Shown here in pieces: positions 58,651 to 64,000 of a stretch of 64,000 nucleotides of DNA. The stretch is from Alphaproteobacteria bacterium (lineage in GTDB: Bacteria; Pseudomonadota; Alphaproteobacteria; Rhodospirillales; WMHbin7): assembly GCA_015231795.1 (NCBI GenBank), contig JADGAX010000001.1, forward strand, positions 558,001 through 622,000, written 5' to 3'. How positions within the stretch are numbered: position 1 is the stretch's first letter; every line of letters starts with the position of its first letter. The translations under genes and the position numbers were made by a program. The notes beneath the pieces were generated by a model. It saw nothing but the letters and a program-made list of their open reading frames with translations, was not told the origin of the DNA and made no database searches.

Positions 58651-59607
58651 ATGCAGTTTCTCGACTTCGAAAAGCCGATTGCTGAACTTGAAGGCAAGAT
58701 CGAGGAGCTTCGGCATCTGACCGACGCTGGCGACATCAATATCGCCGAGGAAGTGTCCAAGCTGAACGCCAAGGTCGAGAAGCTGCTGCGCTCGACCTAC
58801 GCCAAGCTGACCCCCTGGCAGAAAACGCAGGTGGCCCGCCATCCCGAACGTCCGCATGCCTGCGATTACATCCAAGCCCTGATCGAGGATTACGTGCCGC
58901 TTTCGGGCGACCGCGCCTTTGCCGAAGACAAGGCCATCGTAGGCGGATTGGGCCGCTTCAATGGCCGTTCGGTGGTGGTGATCGGCCTGGAGAAGGGGCG
59001 CGACACCGACAGCCGCATCAAGCACAATTTCGGCATGGCCAAGCCCGAAGGCTATCGCAAGGCCAAGCGGCTGATGCAGATGGCCAATCAGTTCAGGCTG
59101 CCGCTCCTGTCCTTCGTCGATACATCCGGCGCCTATCCCGGCGTCGATGCCGAAGCCAGGGGTCAAGCCGAGGCGATTGCGCGCTGCATCGAAACCGGCC
59201 TTGATTTGCGCGTGCCCTATATCTCGACGGTGATCGGCGAGGGCGGATCGGGCGGCGCCATCGCCATCGCCACCGGCAACGTGGTCTTGATGCTGGAACA
59301 CGCCATCTATTCGGTGATCTCGCCGGAAGGCTGCGCTTCGATTCTGTGGCGCTCGGGCGATCAGGCCAAGGACGCCGCCGAGGCTTTGAAGCTGACCGCC
59401 CAGGACCTGCTGAAGCTGGGCGTTATCGATCAGGTGGTGCCGGAACCTTTGGGCGGCGCGCACCGCGCCCCGGACGTCGCCATGAAGACATTGGGCGACG
59501 CCATCGAAAGCGCGCTTAGGGATCTTTCCGGCCTGGAAGGCGGTGTGCTTCGTTCGCGCAGGCGCGAGAAGTTCATCGACATGGGCCGCGCGGCGCCCGG
59601 GCATTGA
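58651..59607 (+). CDS. accA: Acetyl-CoA carboxylase carboxyltransferase alpha
   Basis: 318 residues, full length. MQFLDFEKPIAELEGKIEEL is the AccA start, chosen over an upstream in-frame ATG. PEGYRKAKRLMQMANQFRLP, DTSGAYPGVDAEARGQAEAI and IGEGGSGGAIAIATGNVVLM form the biotin/malonyl-CoA site. With AccD it carboxylates acetyl-CoA for fatty-acid synthesis. It is followed by an overlapping TTG-started hypothetical gene. Confidence 0.97.
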   Translation: MQFLDFEKPIAELEGKIEELRHLTDAGDINIAEEVSKLNAKVEKLLRSTYAKLTPWQKTQVARHPERPHACDYIQALIEDYVPLSGDRAFAEDKAIVGGLGRFNGRSVVVIGLEKGRDTDSRIKHNFGMAKPEGYRKAKRLMQMANQFRLPLLSFVDTSGAYPGVDAEARGQAEAIARCIETGLDLRVPYISTVIGEGGSGGAIAIATGNVVLMLEHAIYSVISPEGCASILWRSGDQAKDAAEALKLTAQDLLKLGVIDQVVPEPLGGAHRAPDVAMKTLGDAIESALRDLSGLEGGVLRSRRREKFIDMGRAAPGH

Positions 59608-60155
59608 TAGCACCCCGCCGCAAAGCCTTTTCCCTATCGGCGCTTGTCGCCGTCGCAGTTACCGTCCTTGCACAAGCAAATGACGCAAGCGCCGCAAGCG
59701 CTAATTTCCATCCAGCCACGACGGAAGCGGAAATGGCGCTTGACGCCATCATCCGCATGTCCGAGCGCGACGAAGGCTATGTCGACTTTGCCGTCAAGGC
59801 CCCCTGGCGCAATAAAAGCAAGGATCGCCAATACGGGCAGACTGTCAGCAAGGGTCTGCAATCGGCCTGGGCCAAGGCGGAAACGCTGAGCGTGCAGAAA
59901 AACTGCAAAGGCAAATATCTGGAAGGCGAGCTTTGCGGGCTTGGCTTCAACCCATTGTCCTGCGCCCAGGATTTGAGCGACGAGGCCTATCTCTATCAAA
60001 CCCAAAAAGCCAGCGGCTCGTTGGCCGTCATTTCATATCGATGGCCGCGCGGCGGCGACATCGTCGCCACCTACAAAATGATCCGCCAAGGCGACGGCTG
60101 GATTCTGGACGGCGTTTCTTGCCATCCGTCCCCCAGCTTCAATATGAAGGAATGA
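59604..60155 (+). CDS. Secreted hypothetical protein
   Basis: 183 residues. The start appears to be TTG at 59604, overlapping the accA stop (TTGA). Signal peptide 1-~31 (SLSALVAVAVTVLAQANDAS AASA). The mature part has two Cys pairs (QKNCKGKYLEGELCGLG and SCAQDL...SCHPS) that may form disulfides, and ends with DIVATYKMIRQGDGWILDGV SC, an NTF2/DUF3828-like strand. Function unknown. Expression is probably coupled to accA. Confidence 0.6.
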   Translation: MIAPRRKAFSLSALVAVAVTVLAQANDASAASANFHPATTEAEMALDAIIRMSERDEGYVDFAVKAPWRNKSKDRQYGQTVSKGLQSAWAKAETLSVQKNCKGKYLEGELCGLGFNPLSCAQDLSDEAYLYQTQKASGSLAVISYRWPRGGDIVATYKMIRQGDGWILDGVSCHPSPSFNMKE

Positions 60156-60214
60156 GTTTTCAATAACTCTTTGACCTTCGACGTTGGAAGTGGAATTTGA
60201 TCCATGTTTCAATC

Positions 60215-60246
60215 CGTCATGGCCGGGCTTGACCCGGCCATCCACG
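60215..60246. repeat. Palindromic repeat CGTCATGG-CCGG family, copy A
   Basis: 32 bases. Perfect 9-bp arms ATGGCCGGG / CCCGGCCAT with loop CTTGA, flanked by CGTC and CCACG. This belongs to a widespread type of GC-rich palindrome in alphaproteobacterial intergenic DNA. It lies 59 bases after the hypothetical gene that follows accA. Confidence 0.8.
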
Positions 60247-60276
60247 TTGTTGCTTCGAAAATATCTGAAGGCAAGG

Positions 60277-60308
60277 CGTGGATGCCCGGCACAAGGCCGG
60301 GCATGACG
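60277..60308. repeat. Palindromic repeat, copy B, inverted to copy A
   Basis: 32 bases, the reverse orientation of copy A with compensatory G-C to C-G changes at two stem positions on each arm: ATGCCCGGC / GCCGGGCAT with loop ACAAG. The 30-base spacer is unrelated. Bases 60156-60512 otherwise hold only the CRP-like site and a doubtful small ORF. Confidence 0.8.
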
Positions 60309-60365
60309 ATGAGTTGAAAGATTGGCAAGTCCACATGATACGTCGAAGAGACAAAATCCTCCCCT

Positions 60366-60381
60366 TGTGACCTTCGTCACT
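60366..60381. promoter_or_regulatory. CRP-like palindrome TGTGA-N6-TCACT
   Basis: One base off the CRP consensus; the core GTGAC-CTTC-GTCAC is perfectly symmetrical. It lies in a convergent intergenic stretch with no known gene to control, except a 27-codon ORF at 60470. Confidence 0.45.
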
Positions 60382-60469
60382 TTCTTGCCGCAATTCCTTA
60401 CGTAATCTCGCCATCATTGGGCCGTTAGAATGACGGCTATCAGGGACATCGGACGGATGGGGGATTTAG

Positions 60470-60553
60470 ATGACGAATTTCGAGAGATGCTTGATAGCAC
60501 TTTGGCGGTTGATCAGCGGCAGTCCGCCGCCGCCGCGTCACTATCAAGCGTGA
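60470..60553 (+). CDS. Possible 27-residue peptide (doubtful)
   Basis: ATG at 60470 with GGGGG about 7 bases upstream; encodes a peptide with one hydrophobic patch (CLIALWRLISG) and a Pro run, ending at 60553. It overlaps the end of the ABC ATPase gene antisense. Included only because a CRP-like site and open space precede it. Confidence 0.15.
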   Translation: MTNFERCLIALWRLISGSPPPPRHYQA

Positions 60554-62138
60554 AAGCCGCCGCGATCAACGCCTTGGTGTAGGGGGCTTGCGGGTTGTCG
60601 AAAATGGCGCCCGCCTCGCCCTCTTCCACCTTCTTGCCGTCCTTCATCACCAAGATGCGGTGCGACAGCGCCTTGACGACGCGCAGGTCGTGGCTGATGA
60701 ACAGATAGCCCAAGCGATAGCGTGCCTGCAGCTTCAAAAGAAGATCGACGATCTGCGCCTGCACGGTCAGGTCAAGCGCGCTGGTCGGCTCGTCCAGCAC
60801 CAGGAATTTCGGCTTCAGCGCCAAGGCCCTGGCGATCGCGATGCGCTGGCGCTGGCCGCCCGAGAATTCATGCGGATAGCGTTCCATCATCGACGGATCA
60901 AGCCCCACTTCGCTCAAGGCCTCGGCGATCAAACCGCGACGTTCGGGAATGGTGCGCCCGATCTTGTGCAGTTCAAGCCCCTCGCCCACGATGTCGGCGA
61001 TGTTCATGCGCGGGCTTAACGCGCCGTACGGATCTTGGAAAACGATCTGCATCTCGCGGCGCAAGGGGCGCAAGGCTTGGCTTGAAAGACCATCCAACGC
61101 CTTGCCTTGCAAACGGATGGCGCCGCTTGAACGTTCCAGTCTCAGAAGCGCGAGACCCAGGGTGGTTTTGCCGGAACCAGACTCGCCCACCACGCCCAAG
61201 GTTTCGCCTTCGCGAACGGCGACATCCAGGCCGTCCACCGCCTTGATGTGGCCGACCGTGCGCTTGAAGACGCCCTTTTTGATCGGAAACCAAACCTTGA
61301 TCTCTTGGCCTTCCATCACCTTGGGAGCGTTGGCAGCCACCATCCCCGGCGTTCCCTTGGGTTCCGATGCGATCAGGCTCTGCGTGTAGGGATGCTGGGG
61401 ATTGGAAAAAACCTCGGCCATCGGTCCGGTTTCCACGATCTCTCCCTTGGTCATCACGGCCACCCGGTCGGCCATGCGCCTGACCAGCGTCAGATCGTGG
61501 GTGATCATCAACAGCGCCATGCCGAAACGGGCCTGAAGCTCTTTCAGCAGCTTTAAGATTTGCGCTTGGATGGTGACGTCAAGCGCCGTCGTCGGCTCGT
61601 CGGCGATCAGCAGATCGGGTTCGCCCGCCAGCGCCATGGCGATCATCACGCGCTGGCGCTGTCCGCCCGACAATTCATGCGGAAGAGCGTTCAGACGTTT
61701 GGCGGCCTCGCTCAAGCCCACCAGATTGAGCAGTTCGATCACACGCCCTTCGGCTTCGGCGCCCTTAAGGCCCTTATGCAATTCGAGCACCTCGCCCACT
61801 TGGCGACCGATGGCGTGCAACGGGTTCAGCGAGGTCATCGGTTCTTGGAAGATCATCGCCACCTTGGCGCCGCGGAAATGGCGAAGCGCATCTTCGGAAG
61901 CGTTCAGAATGTCCTGGCCCTCGAAGCGGATGGCGCCGGTGGGATGCCAAGCCTTCGGATAAGGCAGCAAGCCGGGAATCGACAGAGCGGAAACGGATTT
62001 GCCGGAACCGGATTCGCCCACCAGGGCCAACGTCTCGCCCTTGGCCAAGGAGAATGAAATGCCGCGCACGGCCTTCACCTCGGACTCGCCTCGCCCGAAA
62101 GAGACCGACAAATTCTCAACCTCGATCAAAGTCGTCAT
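60513..62138 (-). CDS. yejF: Peptide ABC transporter ATPase with two fused ABC domains (YejF-like)
   Basis: 541 residues from the ATG at 62138. Two full nucleotide-binding domains: Walker A GESGSGKSVSA (~40) and GESGSGKTTLG (~325), signature LSGGQRQR and FSGGQRQR, Walker B LLIADEPTT and LVLDEPTSA. The oligopeptide-type C-terminal tails (NPQHPYTQSL, NPQAPYTKAL) are present in both. In YejABEF it powers uptake of peptides such as microcin C. The ATG overlaps yejE by 4 bases (ATGA). yejA and yejB are not next to it. Confidence 0.92.
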   Translation of the reverse strand: MTTLIEVENLSVSFGRGESEVKAVRGISFSLAKGETLALVGESGSGKSVSALSIPGLLPYPKAWHPTGAIRFEGQDILNASEDALRHFRGAKVAMIFQEPMTSLNPLHAIGRQVGEVLELHKGLKGAEAEGRVIELLNLVGLSEAAKRLNALPHELSGGQRQRVMIAMALAGEPDLLIADEPTTALDVTIQAQILKLLKELQARFGMALLMITHDLTLVRRMADRVAVMTKGEIVETGPMAEVFSNPQHPYTQSLIASEPKGTPGMVAANAPKVMEGQEIKVWFPIKKGVFKRTVGHIKAVDGLDVAVREGETLGVVGESGSGKTTLGLALLRLERSSGAIRLQGKALDGLSSQALRPLRREMQIVFQDPYGALSPRMNIADIVGEGLELHKIGRTIPERRGLIAEALSEVGLDPSMMERYPHEFSGGQRQRIAIARALALKPKFLVLDEPTSALDLTVQAQIVDLLLKLQARYRLGYLFISHDLRVVKALSHRILVMKDGKKVEEGEAGAIFDNPQAPYTKALIAAAFTLDSDAAAADCR

Positions 62139-63166
62139 GTCTTCGATTTCCTGGGATCGAAGGCGTCGCGCGCCGCCTCGCCAACGAAGACCAGCAGGGT
62201 CAAAAGCAGGGCCAGCAAAACGAACCCGGTAATGCCCAGCCAGGGAGCTTGCAGATTTTCCTTGCCCTGGCGCAGCAGATCGCCCAGCGAAGCCGAGCCG
62301 GGCGGCAGGCCCAGCCCCAGAAAATCCAGCGCCGTCAGGGCCACGATGGAACTGGACAGGATGAAGGGCGTGAAGGTGAAGGTGGCGACCATGGCGTTGG
62401 GCAGGACATGGCGGAACATGATGGCGAAATCGCCCACCCCCAGCGCCCTGGCCGCCCGCACGTAATCGAAATTGCGCCCGCGCAGAAACTCGGCCCGCAC
62501 CACGCCGACCAGCGCCGTCCACGAGAACAGCAGCAGCACGGCCAGCAAGGTCCAGAATCCCGGCACCAGCACCGAGGTGACGATGATCAGGATGAACAGT
62601 TGCGGCAAACTTCCCCAGATTTCCAGGAAACGCTGGAAGAACAGATCGACAAGGCCGCCAAAATAGCCCTGCACAGCCCCTGCCGCCACGCCGACCGCCG
62701 AGGAAAGCGCCGTCAGCAGCAAGCCGAACAGAATGGAGACGCGCAGACCGTAGATCAGCCGCGCCAACACGTCGCGGCCCTGATCGTCGGTGCCCAGCCA
62801 GTTCACGGACGAGGGCGGCGCTGGTGCCGGCACCGGCAGATCGCGGTTGATGGTGGCGTTGCCGAAACGGATCGGCGGCCAGACCGCCCAGCCGTTCGAC
62901 GAAATGCGCTCGATGATGAAGGGATCGCGGTAATCGGCGCTGGTGGGAAAATCGCCCCCGAAGGCCGTTTCCGGATAGTCGAAGAGAACGGGAGCGTAAA
63001 ACGCCCCTTCATAGCGCACGACAAGCGGGCGGTCGTTGGCGATCAGTTCGGCGAATAGGGTGGACAGGAACAAGACCAGAAACAGCCAAAGCGACCAGTA
63101 GCCGCGCCGGTTGGCGGCAAACTGGCCCAGGCGCCGTTTCGTGATGGGGCTTAGCCTGATGCGCAT
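62135..63166 (-). CDS. yejE: Peptide ABC transporter permease (YejE-like)
   Basis: 343 residues from the ATG at 63166 (an earlier in-frame ATG lacks support). N-terminal TM ~22-40, a periplasmic loop with NWLGTDDQGRDVLARLIYGL (the OppC/DppC signature), then five TM helices with the EAA-loop region YVRAARALGVGDFAIMFRHV LPNA. It forms the membrane channel with YejB. The usual yejB would precede it; instead the upstream gene is hpf. Confidence 0.92.
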   Translation of the reverse strand: MRIRLSPITKRRLGQFAANRRGYWSLWLFLVLFLSTLFAELIANDRPLVVRYEGAFYAPVLFDYPETAFGGDFPTSADYRDPFIIERISSNGWAVWPPIRFGNATINRDLPVPAPAPPSSVNWLGTDDQGRDVLARLIYGLRVSILFGLLLTALSSAVGVAAGAVQGYFGGLVDLFFQRFLEIWGSLPQLFILIIVTSVLVPGFWTLLAVLLLFSWTALVGVVRAEFLRGRNFDYVRAARALGVGDFAIMFRHVLPNAMVATFTFTPFILSSSIVALTALDFLGLGLPPGSASLGDLLRQGKENLQAPWLGITGFVLLALLLTLLVFVGEAARDAFDPRKSKT

Positions 63167-63284
63167 GAGACAGATGTACCCGAAGCCGACGCTTTGTGAA
63201 AGAGCGCAACGGCGGGGTCCGCGCAAAATGAAAGGGAGGCAAGGCTGCCGCGCCCCCTATGGGGAGGCGCGGCCTGCTTGGAAC

Positions 63285-63626
63285 TTACTCGCCCCGCTGC
63301 TTGCGGGTGTAGTCCTTCAACTGGCGCTCGGCGATCGAAAAGGCGTCGCGCAGGGCCACGCCGATGTCTTCATGGACATGCGGGTCCTTGGGGGCGCGCT
63401 TGACGACGATTTTGTCGCCCGGCACCGTGATGTCGATGTTGATGTGGTACGGTTCACCCTTGTGATGCAGGTTGGAGGTGTTGCGATGATGCATCTCGAC
63501 GGTGACCCGGCAGCCGGTGATCCGATCGCAAAACTGCTCCAGCTTGGCGACCTTCTCGCGAATGCGGGTTTCAACCGCGTCGGAATGATCAATGCCGTGA
63601 AATGAGATTTGCACGGAATTTGGCAT
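63285..63626 (-). CDS. hpf: Ribosome hibernation factor, short HPF/RaiA type
   Basis: 113 residues from the ATG at 63626 with AAGGAGA upstream. MPNSVQISFHGIDHSDAVET, VTVEMHHRNTSNLHHKGEPY and VKRAPKDPHVHEDIGVALRD show the RaiA/HPF fold; no long C-terminal dimerisation domain. It binds the 30S subunit's tRNA channel in starvation. It is a single gene; 63627-63810 carries two hairpins (AAGGCA/TGCCTT around 63703-63733; GCCCC/GGGGC near 63743-63756) but no gene. Confidence 0.92.
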   Translation of the reverse strand: MPNSVQISFHGIDHSDAVETRIREKVAKLEQFCDRITGCRVTVEMHHRNTSNLHHKGEPYHINIDITVPGDKIVVKRAPKDPHVHEDIGVALRDAFSIAERQLKDYTRKQRGE

Positions 63627-63810
63627 CAACGTCTCCTTGGAATCTAAACCTGTCTTCCCGTTGGTCGGAAAGGGCGGAACTGAATACCCCATGCGCCAGA
63701 GGAAGGCAACGCCTCTCGAACGGAGGCTGCCTTTAATTATGTGCCCCTTGCGGGGCGAAGTCATGATTAAATCGGGCTTGACGCCGAAAATCGTCGCCAA
63801 CCAACTGTTT

Positions 63811-64000
63811 TTATTCTGATTTCATCCTGGCGATGGTCGCCGTCGTGCTGTGCCCCTGGGCCAGATCGGCCAGCAGGACGCGCCCTCCCCAGCTCTGCAC
63901 CAGATCGGCGCCCACCACCTTGTCGACCGTATAATCCGATCCTTTGACCAGAAGCTCGGGTTTCAGGGACTCGATCAGCGCCAGCGGCGTGTCTTCTCCG
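63811..64000 (-). CDS. hldE: HldE/RfaE, C-terminal ADP-heptose nucleotidyltransferase part (5' end outside window)
   Basis: 63 residues are visible, ending SKPE... no further genes: [40 protein letters not shown] then [11 protein letters not shown], which is the diagnostic end of the cytidylyltransferase-like domain of HldE that adds AMP to heptose-1-phosphate for LPS core. The stop TAA is at 63811-63813. Whether the kinase domain is fused cannot be seen here. Confidence 0.88.
   Translation of the reverse strand, partial: GEDTPLALIESLKPELLVKGSDYTVDKVVGADLVQSWGGRVLLADLAQGHSTTATIARMKSE

Overview
The window comes from a GC-rich chromosome of an alphaproteobacterium, most likely a Rhodospirillales/Magnetospirillum-like lineage. 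The evidence is the hemC-hemD/mitofilin-hemY cluster beside tsaD, a DivK-type regulator with Asp53, an SOS box of the alphaproteobacterial GAAC-N7-GAAC type, an epmB-efp-suhB block, and many multidomain sensory proteins and hemerythrins. I saw no rRNA, tRNA, CRISPR array, transposase or prophage gene.

Layout. 1-11.2 kb: a degenerate GGDEF-like protein (cut by the left edge), an OmpA-domain protein, a polysaccharide deacetylase/glycosyltransferase/cyaY operon, the haem genes hemC, hemD-mitofilin and hemY facing tsaD, and a two-gene cassette with an apparently circularly permuted ATP-grasp enzyme. 11.2-18.2 kb: a secreted EndoU-type nuclease, then a tight signalling operon (1397-residue hybrid kinase, HD-GYP response regulator, solitary amino-acid-binding protein). 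18.2-25.7 kb: two hemerythrins and a dissimilatory sulfur operon, sat-qmoA-qmoB-hdrC-hdrB, with no aprBA. 25.9-30.8 kb: two paired-hairpin repeat blocks, an SOS-regulated umuD-orf-umuC operon, two STAS proteins and small hypotheticals. 30.9-42.7 kb: suhB, efp, epmB, uppP, vapBC, acyP, pccAB, a cupin/wHTH cluster and a chemoreceptor. 42.8-52.7 kb: DUF1015-miaA-ilvBNC, a GH114-like protein, a DMT exporter, an acyl-CoA synthetase and a DsbA-like isomerase. 52.7-64 kb: a PhnD-type sensor kinase, a candidate small RNA, divK, moaA, an M48 lipoprotein protease, a single-domain regulator, accA, palindromic repeats, yejEF, hpf and the 3' end of hldE.

How it fits together. Sat plus the Qmo/Hdr-like complex points to dissimilatory sulfur metabolism, probably sulfur oxidation, although the APS reductase that normally works with them is absent here. 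Hemerythrins, an FNR-type box before the chemoreceptor and the many sensors suit a motile microaerophile. pccAB (propionyl-CoA), accA, ilvBNC, moaA, haem and peptidoglycan (uppP) genes are housekeeping.

The most novel-looking material is non-coding or small: two families of hairpin repeats whose copies carry compensatory stem changes, a predicted leaderless SOS-controlled umuD with a 28-residue low-complexity extension, a 59-residue membrane-like ORF inside the umu operon, and a CRP-site-driven structured RNA candidate. Among proteins, the ATP-grasp pair, the EndoU without an immunity gene, and the kinase operon carrying an orphan solute-binding protein stand out.
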